Origin: Pseudomonadota bacterium
Lineage (GTDB): Bacteria > Pseudomonadota > Alphaproteobacteria > Rhizobiales > Devosiaceae
Assembly (NCBI GenBank): GCA_023388175.1
Contig: JAEWGT010000009.1
Location: 496,001 to 560,000 of the forward strand
Reading direction: 5' to 3'
DNA: 64,000 nucleotides
Below the pieces are notes generated by a model. It saw nothing but the letters and a program-made list of their open reading frames with translations. It was not told where the DNA came from and did not search any database. Below are positions 39,760-48,876 of this stretch, piece after piece; the stretch's first letter is position 1, and the number at the start of each line of letters is the position of its first letter. The translations under genes were made by a program, and so were the position numbers.

Positions 39760-40776
39760 ATGACCGATACGAAAAAAGTCCGCTGGGGCATCCTGTCCAC
39801 CGCCAATATCGGCATGGGCAAGGTCACGCCGGCGATCATGCAGTCGCCCCATTCAGAGGTCGTCGCCATCGCCTCCCGCAATGGCGACTCGGCTCGCAAG
39901 GCGGCGGACAAACTGGGTATTGCCAGGGCCTATGGGTCTTATGAGGACCTGCTTGCCGATCCTGAAATCGACGCCATCTACAATCCCCTGCCCAATCATC
40001 TGCATGTCGAGATGACGCTGGCCGCCAATGCGGCGGGCAAACATGTCCTGTGCGAGAAACCCATCGCCATCACGGCCGAGGACGCCAAGCGCCTGCGCAA
40101 CGCGCGTCAGGATCTGCTGATCATGGAAGCCTTCATGGTGCGTTTCCACGCGCAATGGCACCGTGCCCGTGAAATTGCCCGCTCGGGCGAGCTGGGCGAC
40201 ATTCGCGCCGTGCGCGCCGTGTTCAGCTACCACAATGTCGATCCCAACAACGTGCGCAACAAGTCGGACATTGGCGGCGGCGGCATTCTCGATATCGGCT
40301 GCTATCCGGTCACCGCAGGGCGCTTCTTCTTTGAAGCGGAGCCGAAGCGCGTCGTGTCGCTGGTAGATCGGGACCCCGATTTCGGCACCGACAGGCTGGC
40401 CAGCGTCGTGGCCGATTTTGGCGGCGGCAGGCAGCTCAATCTCCTCGTGTCCACCCAGATGGTGCGCAATCAGTGCCTCGAAATCCTTGGCACCAAGGGC
40501 AGGGTGGAAATCATCATCCCCTTCAACGCCCCTGAAGGTTCGGCCACGGCCCTTTTGGTCGATCACGCTCACGCCCTCGATGGCAGTCTGGCCCGCCGCG
40601 AAGTCTTTGCACCGTCCAATCAATATACCGAAATGGCAGAGGCCTTCGCGCTGGCAGTTCTGGGGCAGGGCACGCTTGATTACGGCATCGAGGATGCCAT
40701 CCGCTCCATGCAGGTGCTCGACGCGATCTTTGAAAGCGAACGGATCGGCGCCTGGGCTGCGGTAAAGGCGGATTAG
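39760..40776 (+). CDS. Gfo/Idh/MocA family oxidoreductase
   Basis: A 338-residue NAD(P)-dependent dehydrogenase: WGILSTANIGMGKVTPAIMQS at the nucleotide site, HVLCEKPIAITAEDAKRL and GGGGILDIGCYPVTAGRFFF. It begins 33 bases after pcaB but belongs by type to carbohydrate metabolism. It is convergent with the GntR regulator of the next sugar cluster. It could supply the first sugar-oxidising step there. Substrate uncertain; xylose/glucose-fructose oxidoreductase-like members look similar. Confidence 0.86.
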   Translation: MTDTKKVRWGILSTANIGMGKVTPAIMQSPHSEVVAIASRNGDSARKAADKLGIARAYGSYEDLLADPEIDAIYNPLPNHLHVEMTLAANAAGKHVLCEKPIAITAEDAKRLRNARQDLLIMEAFMVRFHAQWHRAREIARSGELGDIRAVRAVFSYHNVDPNNVRNKSDIGGGGILDIGCYPVTAGRFFFEAEPKRVVSLVDRDPDFGTDRLASVVADFGGGRQLNLLVSTQMVRNQCLEILGTKGRVEIIIPFNAPEGSATALLVDHAHALDGSLARREVFAPSNQYTEMAEAFALAVLGQGTLDYGIEDAIRSMQVLDAIFESERIGAWAAVKAD

Positions 40777-40786
40777 GCGCGGGACA

Positions 40787-41479
40787 TTATTCCCACGCCT
40801 CCAGCATCGCCGCCGACACAAAATCGAGGTGCCGGCTCATGGCGGCGCGTGCCGCCTCGGCATTGCCGCTGACAATGGCGGCCACGATAGCCTCGTGGTC
40901 GCCCAGGATGTAATCGCGTACCGTCCCGCCTTCCACCAGATGCTGGTGGAAGCGGGTATCGATTTCATCACCGCGCGCCGTCCACAGACTATCCAGCGTC
41001 TCGCGCAGCACTGTGTTTCCGCAGGCATCGGCCAGGGTCATGTGCAGCATACGGTCGCTGTCGAACGACCATTGTCCTGAAGCGGTTTCGCTGCGCATGC
41101 GCCGCAGGGTCTCGGCCAGCCGCGCCGTGCCTTCGGGCGAAATCTGCTGGCTGGCCAGCGCCGCCGCCTCCGGCTCCAGGAGCCGTCGCACCGCCATGAT
41201 TTCGAGCGGCGACGCGCTGAGTTCGGGCAGGACCCCCTGATTGTCGTCGCGCTTGCGCACAAAGGCCCCGACGCCGACCCGCACCTCGACCAGTCCGGCG
41301 ACTTCCAGCGCGATCAGCGCCTCGCGCACCGTGGGCCGCGAAACGCCGAGATTTTGCGCCAGCTCGCGCTCGGACGGCAACTGGCGTCCGGCAGGCACGG
41401 CGCCAGCCGTGATCTGGTCGCGGATCTGGTCGGCGATCTGAATATAGAGTTTGCGGTTGGATACGGCTTGAAGTTTCAT
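40787..41479 (-). CDS. GntR family regulator (FCD domain) of the sugar ABC operon
   Basis: A 230-residue FadR/FCD-type regulator: KLYIQIADQIRDQITAGAVPAGRQLPSERELAQNLGVSRPTVREALIALEVAGLVEVRVGVG is the winged helix-turn-helix, followed by an FCD domain (EIMAVRRLLEPEAAALAS). The ATG at 41479 has AAGGGG upstream. It is divergent from the sugar importer operon, and a perfect TGGTCTGACCA repeat lies between the two. It probably represses that operon until a sugar acid appears. Confidence 0.88.
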   Translation of the reverse strand: MKLQAVSNRKLYIQIADQIRDQITAGAVPAGRQLPSERELAQNLGVSRPTVREALIALEVAGLVEVRVGVGAFVRKRDDNQGVLPELSASPLEIMAVRRLLEPEAAALASQQISPEGTARLAETLRRMRSETASGQWSFDSDRMLHMTLADACGNTVLRETLDSLWTARGDEIDTRFHQHLVEGGTVRDYILGDHEAIVAAIVSGNAEAARAAMSRHLDFVSAAMLEAWE

Positions 41480-41527
41480 CGCGTCCCCTTTGACCTTCTC
41501 ATAGACCTGCATGTCTGTCCTGTCCAC

Positions 41528-41538
41528 TGGTCTGACCA
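41528..41538. promoter_or_regulatory. GntR/FCD-type operator between regulator and importer
   Basis: Perfect palindrome TGGTC-T-GACCA, matching the general TGGT-N3-ACCA pattern of FadR/FCD regulators. It lies 48 bases from the regulator start and 86 bases before the ATPase start. Confidence 0.65.
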
Positions 41539-41624
41539 CTTGACAGCCTGGCCGACTTGTCATTAGCTCGCAGCAACGATGAGCCCGACCACTGGATCGG
41601 AGCCGCTGGGAGGAGGGACGGAGA

Positions 41625-43190
41625 ATGGCAACGAGCATGCCTGCGTCTGCATTGCCGTCTGCTGCCGGCGATCCGCTCGTGGAAATGAGCGGCGTGGACA
41701 AGTCCTTTCCAGGCGTGCGCGCGCTTTCTCAGGCCCGGTTCGAGCTTTTGCCCGGTGAAGTTCACGCGCTGATGGGCGAGAATGGCGCCGGCAAATCGAC
41801 GCTGATGAAGATTTTATCCGGCGTCTATTCGCGTGATGCCGGCGTCATCAAGTTCAATGGCCAGCCGGTGGAAATCACCTCGCCCCGGCAAGCTCAGGAC
41901 CTCGGCCTGTCCATCATTCATCAGGAGCTCGCGCTGATGCGCGACCTCACCGCCGCTCAGAACATCTTCATCGGCCGCGAGCCGCGCCGCTTCGGTATTC
42001 TGGATGAGGGCCAACTCAACCGGGACGCAGCGGCGATCTTCCGCTCGATGAATCTCAATCTTGAACCGACGGTAAAGGTCGAGACGCTGACCATTGCCAA
42101 GCAGCAGATGGTCGAAATCGCCAAGGCGCTCTCCTACCGCTCGCGCGTCCTGATCATGGACGAGCCGACGGCCGCACTGAACGACGCGGAAATCGCCGAG
42201 CTTTTCGCCATCATCAACCGGCTCAAGGCCGAGGGTGTCGGCGTGGTCTATATCAGCCACAAGATGGACGAGATCAAACGCATATCGGATCGTGTGACGG
42301 TGATGCGCGATGGCGAATATGTCGGCACCGTTCCGGCCGCCGAAACGCCCATCGAGACCATCATCTCAATGATGGTGGGGCGCACGCTGACCAATGAGGC
42401 CCTTGTCATTCCCAATGCCGCCGATGCGCCGGTGGCGCTCGAAGTGCGTAATCTCAGGCGCGGCCGCGAGATCCGCGATGTCAGCTTCTCCGTGCGCAAG
42501 GGCGAAATCCTGGGCTTTGCCGGACTGATGGGCGCCGGACGCACTGAAGTGGCGCGCGCCATTTTTGGAGCCGACCGGCGTGAGAGCGGCGAAATCTGGG
42601 TGAATGGACAGCGTGCCGGTATCGCTTCACCCCGCGATGCGGTGGAGAAGGGTATCGGGTATCTTTCCGAAGACAGAAAGCTCTTCGGCCTCGCCACCGG
42701 GCTCGACGTCCGCAACAATATCGCTTTGGCCAGTCTCTCCCGCTTCACCGGGCCGATCGGTGTTCTCAACGAGGCCGGCATGGCGCAGGCCGCAAGAAGC
42801 GCGATCAGCCAACTCGCCATCAAGACGCCCAGTGACACGCAGGAGGCGCGGCTGCTTTCGGGCGGTAACCAGCAAAAAGTGGTTATCGCCAAGTGGCTGC
42901 TGCGCGATTGCGAGATCCTGATCTTCGATGAACCGACGCGAGGCATAGACGTCGGCGCCAAGTCCGAAATCTATAAACTGCTCAACGCCCTTGCCGCCGA
43001 GGGCAAGGCCATCATCGTCATTTCGTCCGAACTGCCCGAAGTGCTGCGTCTCAGCCACCGGATCGCGGTGATGTGCGAGGGACGCATTACCGGCATCCTG
43101 CCGGGCGGGGCCAGCCAGGAAGAGATCATGCACCTGGCGACTTTACGCGAGCCGGCGATGAGCGTCAGTGCCCAGAGGAGAACAGCATGA
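41625..43190 (+). CDS. Sugar ABC transporter ATP-binding protein (RbsA/MglA type)
   Basis: A 521-residue ATPase with two nucleotide-binding halves. The first has Walker A MGENGAGKSTLMK and Walker B VLIMDEPTAALND. The second has LLSGGNQQKVVIAKWL and ILIFDEPTRGIDVG, while its Walker A is degenerate (GLMGAGRTE), as is normal for this type. A strong ribosome site (GGAGGAGGGACGGAG) precedes it. It energises the following permease and binding protein, probably for L-fucose or a related sugar. Confidence 0.94.
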   Translation: MATSMPASALPSAAGDPLVEMSGVDKSFPGVRALSQARFELLPGEVHALMGENGAGKSTLMKILSGVYSRDAGVIKFNGQPVEITSPRQAQDLGLSIIHQELALMRDLTAAQNIFIGREPRRFGILDEGQLNRDAAAIFRSMNLNLEPTVKVETLTIAKQQMVEIAKALSYRSRVLIMDEPTAALNDAEIAELFAIINRLKAEGVGVVYISHKMDEIKRISDRVTVMRDGEYVGTVPAAETPIETIISMMVGRTLTNEALVIPNAADAPVALEVRNLRRGREIRDVSFSVRKGEILGFAGLMGAGRTEVARAIFGADRRESGEIWVNGQRAGIASPRDAVEKGIGYLSEDRKLFGLATGLDVRNNIALASLSRFTGPIGVLNEAGMAQAARSAISQLAIKTPSDTQEARLLSGGNQQKVVIAKWLLRDCEILIFDEPTRGIDVGAKSEIYKLLNALAAEGKAIIVISSELPEVLRLSHRIAVMCEGRITGILPGGASQEEIMHLATLREPAMSVSAQRRTA

Positions 43191-44182
43191 CCGACACCAC
43201 GGCCCCGGCCGCAAAATCCGGTATCCGCATCTCCGGCGCTTTCCATCGGCTGCTGGCCTTTTCAGGGCTGATCGCGCTGGTCGCGGTGTTTTCGCTGGCC
43301 TCGCCCAATTTCATGCAGACCCAGAATATCCTGGCCATCCTGCAGGCAACTTCGGTCAATGGCGTTCTCGCCATTGCGGCGACGCTGGTGATTATCACCG
43401 GCGGCATCGACCTTTCGGTCGGCACGTTGATGACCTTCTGCGCGGTGATCGCCGGGGTGATCCTCACCTATCTCGGCTGGCCGCTGCCATTGGGCGTGCT
43501 GGGTGCCATTCTGGCCGGAACGGCCAGCGGGCTGGTCTCGGGCGTGGTCATCGCCAAGCTCAAGGTGCCGCCCTTCATTGCCACGCTTGGCATGATGCTG
43601 ATCCTCAAGGGATTGTCGCTGGTGATTTCCGGCACGCGACCGATCTATTTCAACGATACGCCGGGCTTTACCCAGATATCACAGGGTTCGATTGTCGGCG
43701 CGCTGATCCCCGCCTTGCCCATCCCCAATGGCGTGCTCATCCTGTTCGGCGTGGCGCTGCTGGCCGCTTTCATTCTCGGCAAGACCGCGCTGGGCCGCTA
43801 CACCTTCGCCCTGGGCTCCAACGAGGAAGCGGTGCGTCTCTCTGGCGTCAATGTCGATCGCTGGAAGATCGCCGTCTATGCCACCGCCGGTTCCATTTGC
43901 GGTGTGGCAGGTCTGCTTATCGCCTCGCGCCTCAATTCTGCGCAGCCGGCTTTGGGGCAGGGCTATGAACTCGATGCCATCGCCGCCGTGGTCATTGGCG
44001 GTACGTCGCTTTCGGGCGGCCGCGGCACTGTGCTCGGCACGCTGATCGGCGCGCTCATCATTTCCGTTCTGGCCAATGGCCTGCGCATCCTTTCGGTGGC
44101 CCAGGAATGGCAGACGGTGGTGACCGGCACCATCATCATCCTGGCCGTCTATGCCGATATTCTGCGTCGCCGCACACTCTAG
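43187..44182 (+). CDS. Sugar ABC transporter permease (RbsC type)
   Basis: A 331-residue membrane protein of the ribose-permease family with about eight to ten helices. Family features include NILAILQATSVNGVLAIAATLVIITGGIDLSVG, KVPPFIATLGMMLILKGLSL and AVVIGGTSLSGGRGTVLGTLIGALII. ATG 43187 overlaps the ATPase stop, with AGAGGAGAAC upstream. It forms the channel for the neighbouring binding protein. Confidence 0.93.
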   Translation: MTDTTAPAAKSGIRISGAFHRLLAFSGLIALVAVFSLASPNFMQTQNILAILQATSVNGVLAIAATLVIITGGIDLSVGTLMTFCAVIAGVILTYLGWPLPLGVLGAILAGTASGLVSGVVIAKLKVPPFIATLGMMLILKGLSLVISGTRPIYFNDTPGFTQISQGSIVGALIPALPIPNGVLILFGVALLAAFILGKTALGRYTFALGSNEEAVRLSGVNVDRWKIAVYATAGSICGVAGLLIASRLNSAQPALGQGYELDAIAAVVIGGTSLSGGRGTVLGTLIGALIISVLANGLRILSVAQEWQTVVTGTIIILAVYADILRRRTL

Positions 44183-44268
44183 GCGATGGCTCGTTCCCCG
44201 CGCGTTCCGCGCCAAAAAGAGGCTCAAGCAATGCCCGAAAATTCAAAGCAGCATTTGGGAGGATAACC

Positions 44269-45216
44269 ATGCTCAACCGTCGCACCCTGCTCGGCGCCAT
44301 CAGCGCCATGGCCCTGCTGGCTTCCGCCGGCGCACCAGCCTTCGCGCAGGAAAATTATGACATTGCCCTGATTTCGAAGGGGTTCCAGCACCAGTTCTGG
44401 CAGGCCGTGAAGGCCGGTGCCGACCAGGCAGCCGCAGATCTCGGCGTATCCGTCACCTTTGAAGGGCCGGAAAGCGAAACCCAGGTGGACCGCCAGATGG
44501 ATATGCTGGCCGCAGCCCTCTCGCGCAATCCCGACGCCATCGGCTTCGCCGCACTCGATAGTCAGGCCGCGACACCCCTGCTGCAGCAGGCCGATGCTGC
44601 CGGTATTCCGGTCATCGCCTTCGATAGCGGCGTGGACAGCGACATCCCCCTGACCACTGCCACCACCGACAATGTCGCGGCAGCGGCGCTGGCAGCCGAC
44701 GTCATGGGCGAGTTGATCGGCGGGGAAGGCAAGATCGCCGTCGTCGCACATGACCAGACCAGCCGCACCGGCATTGATCGTCGCGACGGTTTCGTCAATC
44801 GGATCGCCGAAACCTATCCCAATATCGAAATCGTCTCGATCCAGTACGGTGGCGGCGATCAGCTGCAATCGACCGAAATCACCAAGTCGATCCTGTTGGC
44901 CAACCCTGATCTGAAAGGCATCTTCGGCACCAATGAAGGATCGGCCATCGGCGTTGCCAATGGCAAGCAGGAACTGGGTAGCGACGTCGTGGTCATCGGC
45001 TTCGATTCGGGCGCCGCGCAGAAGGGTATGATTGCTTCTGGCCTCATGGCCGGCGCCATCACCCAGAACCCGGTTGGCATCGGCTATCAGACGGTGCAGG
45101 CAGCCGTTGCCGCGCTCAAGGGTGAAGACCTGCCGCCGATCATCGATACCGGCTTCTACTATTATGACGCCAACAACATGAATGATGCCGAAATCGCGGC
45201 AGTTCTCTACGACTAA
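44269..45216 (+). CDS. Sugar ABC transporter substrate-binding protein (RbsB type)
   Basis: A 315-residue periplasmic binding protein. The signal peptide LNRRTLLGAISAMALLASAG ends APAFAQE (twin-arginine-like RR, but more probably Sec). The mature part begins NYDIALISKGFQHQFWQAVKAGADQAA, the type 1 periplasmic fold, with NPDAIGFAALDS and VVVIGFDSG regions. TTGGGAGGATAACC precedes the ATG. A strong hairpin follows the stop. Confidence 0.92.
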   Translation: MLNRRTLLGAISAMALLASAGAPAFAQENYDIALISKGFQHQFWQAVKAGADQAAADLGVSVTFEGPESETQVDRQMDMLAAALSRNPDAIGFAALDSQAATPLLQQADAAGIPVIAFDSGVDSDIPLTTATTDNVAAAALAADVMGELIGGEGKIAVVAHDQTSRTGIDRRDGFVNRIAETYPNIEIVSIQYGGGDQLQSTEITKSILLANPDLKGIFGTNEGSAIGVANGKQELGSDVVVIGFDSGAAQKGMIASGLMAGAITQNPVGIGYQTVQAAVAALKGEDLPPIIDTGFYYYDANNMNDAEIAAVLYD

Positions 45217-45223
45217 ACGTCTC

Positions 45224-45248
45224 CGGGCCGGGCGGTTTGCCCGGCCCG
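45224..45248 (+). terminator. Hairpin after the sugar-binding-protein gene
   Basis: CGGGCCGGGC-GGTTT-GCCCGGCCCG is a perfect 10-base-pair stem with 5-base loop, followed by CCTTCTTC. It could terminate part of the transcripts so that the binding protein is made in excess of the downstream enzymes. Confidence 0.55.
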
Positions 45249-45266
45249 CCTTCTTCAGGAATCAGC

Positions 45267-45998
45267 ATGGCCGACCTCACAGGAAAAATCGTTCTCGTCA
45301 CCGCCGCCGCGCAGGGCATTGGCCGCGCCTCTGCGGAAGCTTTTGTGCGGGCCGGCGCCAGGGTGATCGCCACCGACATCAATGCGGCCAAGCTGGCCGA
45401 GCTTGATGGCATGGCCGGCATCACCACCCGCCTGCTCGATGTGCTATCGACCGAGGCGGTCAAGCTGGCTGTCGCCGAGATCGGCCATATCGACGTGCTG
45501 TTCAACTGCGCGGGAGTGGTTCATTCCGGCACTGTGCTGGAGATGAGCGATGCCGATCTCGACTTCGCGCTGGCCCTCAATGTCAGGGCGCAGATCCGGA
45601 CCATCCAGGCGGTGCTGCCACAGATGCTGGAGCGCCGTGACGGCGCCATCATCAACATGGCGACTGTGGCCAGCTCGGTGAAGGGCGTGCCCAACCGCGC
45701 GGCCTATACGATTTCGAAAGCTGCGGTCGTCGGCCTGACCAAGTCCATCGCCGCCGACTACACGACATCAAATATTCGCGTGAATGCCATCTGCCCCGGC
45801 ACTGTGGACTCGCCCAGCCTGCACGAACGCTGGCATGCAACCGGTGATTTCGAGGCCGCCAAAAAATCCTTCATCGCCCGCCAGCCCATCGGGCGCATCG
45901 CCCGGCCCGAGGAAGTCGCCGATCTGGCGGTCTATCTTGCCGGCGCGACCTACACGACCGGACAAGTCCATATCATCGACGGCGGCTGGACGGCCTGA
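45267..45998 (+). CDS. SDR family dehydrogenase, probable 2-keto-3-deoxy-L-fuconate dehydrogenase
   Basis: A 243-residue short-chain dehydrogenase. The cofactor motif is VTAAAQGIGRASAEA with an aspartate at ATDINAAKLAEL suggesting NAD. The catalytic tyrosine and lysine are in YTISK, and RQPIGRIARPEEVADLAVYLA is near the end. The sequence resembles the dehydrogenase of the non-phosphorylated L-fucose route. The next gene, an L-fuconate dehydratase-like enzyme, would make its substrate, which supports the call. The substrate is inferred from the pair. Confidence 0.78.
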   Translation: MADLTGKIVLVTAAAQGIGRASAEAFVRAGARVIATDINAAKLAELDGMAGITTRLLDVLSTEAVKLAVAEIGHIDVLFNCAGVVHSGTVLEMSDADLDFALALNVRAQIRTIQAVLPQMLERRDGAIINMATVASSVKGVPNRAAYTISKAAVVGLTKSIAADYTTSNIRVNAICPGTVDSPSLHERWHATGDFEAAKKSFIARQPIGRIARPEEVADLAVYLAGATYTTGQVHIIDGGWTA

Positions 45999-46003
45999 TT
46001 GCC

Positions 46004-47278
46004 ATGACCAAGATCACCACGCTCACCACCCACGATCTGCGCTTCCCCACCTCGGCCTCGCTCGATGGTTCGGACGCCATGAACCCCGATCCCGACTATT
46101 CCGCCGCCTATGTCGTCCTGGGCACCGACGGCGCGCATGAAGGCCATGGCCTGACCTTCACCATCGGCCGGGGGAATGAAGTTGTCGTCGCTGCCATAGA
46201 GGCGCTGCGCAGTCGGGTCATCGGTCTGGACCTTGAGTGGATCGCCTCCAATCCCGGCCGGTTCTGGCGCCATGTGACCGGCGATAGCCAGTTGCGCTGG
46301 ATCGGCCCGGACAAGGGCGCCATGCACCTGGCAACCGGCGCTGTGGTCAATGCTGCATGGGATCTGATGGCCAAGCAGGCGGGCAAGCCTGTCTGGCTCT
46401 ATGTAGCCGAAATGAGCCCTGAACAGCTCGTCTCCATCGTGGACTTTCGTTACCTCACCGACGCGATCACGCCCGAGGAAGCCTTGGCGATCTTCAAGGC
46501 CGCCGAGCCCGGCAAGGCCGAGCGCATCGCCACTCTGCGCAAGCAGGGCTATGCCTGCTACACCACATCCGCCGGCTGGTTGGGCTATTCAAACGAGAAG
46601 CTGACGCGGCTGGCCACCGAGGCGGTGGAAAGCGGCTTTACCCATATCAAGATGAAGGTCGGCCGCGATCTCGACGACGATATTCGTCGTCTTGAAATCG
46701 TCCGCTCCATTATGGGGCCGGACCGCCATCTGATGATAGACGCCAATCAGGTCTGGGAAGTGGACGAGGCGATCGATTGGGTCAACCAGCTCAAGCGCTT
46801 CAATCCCTTCTTCATCGAAGAGCCGACCAGCCCGGACGATGTCGAAGGTCATCGCAAGATCCGCGAGGCGATCGGTCCGGTAAAGGTCGCCACCGGCGAA
46901 ATGTGCCAGAACCGCATTCTCTTCAAACAATTCATCACCCGCGACGCCATCGACGTGGTGCAGATCGACGCCTGCCGGCTCGGGGGCTTGAATGAAGTGC
47001 TCTCGGTGCTGCTCATGGCTGCCAAATATGGCAAGCCGGTCTGGCCTCATGCCGGGGGCGTGGGCCTGTGCGAATATGTCCAGCATCTTTCGATGATCGA
47101 TTATCTGGTGGTGTCGGGCACCAAGGAGGGCAGGGTGATCGAATTCGTCGACCACCTCCACGAACATTTCCTCGATCCCTGCATCATCGAAAATGCCGCC
47201 TATATGCCCCCGGAGCGGGCCGGTTTCTCGATAGAAATGAAACCGGCCTCCATCGTTGACAATACATTCAGGGGCTGA
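46004..47278 (+). CDS. L-fuconate dehydratase (enolase superfamily)
   Basis: A 424-residue mandelate-racemase-type enolase superfamily enzyme. The N-terminal capping domain starts TTHDLRFPTSASLDGSDAMNPDPDYSAAYVVL, a feature of fuconate dehydratases. The catalytic base is in HIKMKVGRD (the K-x-K motif). Metal ligands are in MIDANQVW, FIEEPTSPDD and VATGEMC. A histidine-containing loop GKPVWPHAGGVGLCEYVQHLS completes the site. It removes water from L-fuconate (or L-galactonate, D-arabinonate) to the 2-keto-3-deoxy acid. It is convergent with the hydratase gene with a 3-base gap. Confidence 0.86.
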   Translation: MTKITTLTTHDLRFPTSASLDGSDAMNPDPDYSAAYVVLGTDGAHEGHGLTFTIGRGNEVVVAAIEALRSRVIGLDLEWIASNPGRFWRHVTGDSQLRWIGPDKGAMHLATGAVVNAAWDLMAKQAGKPVWLYVAEMSPEQLVSIVDFRYLTDAITPEEALAIFKAAEPGKAERIATLRKQGYACYTTSAGWLGYSNEKLTRLATEAVESGFTHIKMKVGRDLDDDIRRLEIVRSIMGPDRHLMIDANQVWEVDEAIDWVNQLKRFNPFFIEEPTSPDDVEGHRKIREAIGPVKVATGEMCQNRILFKQFITRDAIDVVQIDACRLGGLNEVLSVLLMAAKYGKPVWPHAGGVGLCEYVQHLSMIDYLVVSGTKEGRVIEFVDHLHEHFLDPCIIENAAYMPPERAGFSIEMKPASIVDNTFRG

Positions 47279-47281
47279 GTT

Positions 47282-48022
47282 TCAGGCGGCGATGGTGCTG
47301 GAAATCGTACCCCAATCGCCGAACCGCCCGGTGACCTGTTGCGCGCCATCAAGCGCCAGCAGGGCGCGCGATCCAGTGATGATCACCTGACCGGCCTTGA
47401 GCGCCATGCCTCGCGTGCTGGCATGTCCGGACAACCAGGCGAGTGCATCCAGGATCTGGTCCCAACTGGCGCCCTCGCTGACGCTATGGGCGAGCTTTCC
47501 GTCATAGTCGAGCGTGACGTCCAAAGTGCCCAGATCGGCGCGGATGCGGTCATCAAAGGCCCCGCCGACAACCACGGCGCCATTGCTCTGCAAGTCGCCC
47601 AGCACCAGATTGGGGGGCATGGCGGCGCGGTCGACAAAAGGATTGGCGATCAGTTCGAGCGCCGGATGCACGCTGCCGATGGCCGCCTCCACCGCCTGCC
47701 TATCCGCACCCGGTGCGATATCGGCAGAAAGACGCACCGCGACCTCCACCTCGGCAAGGAAGAAGCGGCGCCCGGCGCCATCCAGTTTCGCGCCGGCCTC
47801 AAAATAGCGGTTCTGCGGCAGCGGCGAGCATAGCGGCTCATCACCTCGCCCGGCTGCAATCTTCCAGCCCCCGATCGCGCCCAACTGGCTCACGATTTCG
47901 TTCTGTAGCGCATAGGCACCGGCGCGGTCCGTGGGGGCGATGACTGGTGCGGCGTCGATCAGTGCGCCGCCGTCATGGGCGGCGATGAGCCAGGCCGCGA
48001 GCTCGGCAATGGTTTGCGTCAT
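47282..48022 (-). CDS. 2-keto-4-pentenoate hydratase/FAH-superfamily protein
   Basis: A 246-residue protein of the MhpD-type hydratase family. It shows the family features GWKIAAGRGDEPLCSPL, AEVEVAVRLSADIA (metal-binding glutamates), ALELIANPF and LGDLQSNGAVVVGGAF. The family hydrates 2-hydroxypenta-2,4-dienoates in meta-cleavage pathways. Here there is no meta-cleavage gene. It lies downstream of a DeoR regulator and convergent with L-fuconate dehydratase. It may hydrolyse or hydrate a 2-keto-3-deoxy or diketo acid instead, but that is inference. Confidence 0.8.
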   Translation of the reverse strand: MTQTIAELAAWLIAAHDGGALIDAAPVIAPTDRAGAYALQNEIVSQLGAIGGWKIAAGRGDEPLCSPLPQNRYFEAGAKLDGAGRRFFLAEVEVAVRLSADIAPGADRQAVEAAIGSVHPALELIANPFVDRAAMPPNLVLGDLQSNGAVVVGGAFDDRIRADLGTLDVTLDYDGKLAHSVSEGASWDQILDALAWLSGHASTRGMALKAGQVIITGSRALLALDGAQQVTGRFGDWGTISSTIAA

Positions 48023-48046
48023 GATGATGAGAAGTCCTGGAAAAGC

Positions 48047-48814
48047 TCAGGCAAGGCCTGTTTCTACGAGTCGAATGCCTGCATTGGCGCAGACCTGCCT
48101 TATCGAGTCCAGCGGACAATGGTCGGTGATGAAACTATTGGCCTGTGCCAGATGGCCGATCCGCACCGGCGCGGTCCGCGCGAATTTGGTGGCGTCGGAC
48201 ACAACGATCACATGCCGTGCATTGGCGATGATGGCCTGCGCCACTTTCACCTCCCGATAGTCGAAGTCCAGCAGCGCACCATCCGGGTCGATGGCCGAAA
48301 CGCCGATCACGGCGAAATCCACTTTGAACTGGCGGATGAAATCGACTGCCGCCTCGCCCACGATTCCACCATCGGCAGGGCGCACCACGCCACCGGCAAT
48401 CACGACCTCCATAGAGGGCACCACGCGCAAATGGTTGGCCACATTGATGTTATTGGTGATAACCATGAGCCCGTGATGATCGATCAAGGCCTGGCTCACC
48501 GCTTCGGTGGTGGTACCGATATTGATGAACAGCGAGGCATTGTCCGGAATCAGCGCCGCTGCGGCCCTGCCGATGGCGCGCTTTTCCACCGGAGCGATCT
48601 GCCGCCGCGCCTCATATTCCACATTCTCCACGCCTGAAGGGTGCATGGCGCCGCCATGGGTGCGCCTGAGCACCCCGCGCTCGCACAGCGCGTTGAGATC
48701 CTTGCGGACGGTCTGTGGCGTCACCTCGAACAGCGCAACCAGCGCGTCGACAAGCACCTCACCCTGCTGGCGGGCCATTTCGATGATTTTCGCCTGCCGC
48801 ATAGCTGGGGTCAT
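48047..48814 (-). CDS. DeoR family transcriptional regulator
   Basis: A 255-residue DeoR/GlpR regulator: RQAKIIEMARQQGEVLVDALVALFEVTPQTVRKDLNALCERGVLRRTHGGAM is the helix-turn-helix with the conserved RRTHGG. The sugar-isomerase-like effector domain follows with LFINIGTTTEAVSQAL and GGVVRPADGGIVGEAAVDF. ATG 48814 has AAGGGAAG upstream. An inverted repeat of GCTTTCG lies 14 bases upstream. The binding domain suggests a sugar-phosphate inducer. Confidence 0.9.
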   Translation of the reverse strand: MTPAMRQAKIIEMARQQGEVLVDALVALFEVTPQTVRKDLNALCERGVLRRTHGGAMHPSGVENVEYEARRQIAPVEKRAIGRAAAALIPDNASLFINIGTTTEAVSQALIDHHGLMVITNNINVANHLRVVPSMEVVIAGGVVRPADGGIVGEAAVDFIRQFKVDFAVIGVSAIDPDGALLDFDYREVKVAQAIIANARHVIVVSDATKFARTAPVRIGHLAQANSFITDHCPLDSIRQVCANAGIRLVETGLA

Positions 48815-48827
48815 GCTGCTTCCCTTT

Positions 48828-48854
48828 GCTTTCGCTTTTTGAATAAACGAAAGC
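48828..48854. promoter_or_regulatory. Candidate DeoR operator
   Basis: Inverted repeat GCTTTCG (48828-48834) and CGAAAGC (48848-48854), separated by 13 AT-rich bases, just upstream of the deoR-type gene and after the peptidase stop. DeoR/GlpR proteins often bind TTTCG/CGAAA repeats. It suggests the regulator has its own promoter and represses itself. Confidence 0.5.
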
Positions 48855-48876
48855 ACAGAGCAGGGAAAGCGGGCGA

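Noticed and set aside
47282..48022. Hydratase as evidence of a meta-cleavage aromatic pathway
   Set aside because: There is no extradiol dioxygenase, semialdehyde dehydrogenase or aldolase near it. The aromatic genes in the window are of the ortho-cleavage type and lie about 8 kb away.
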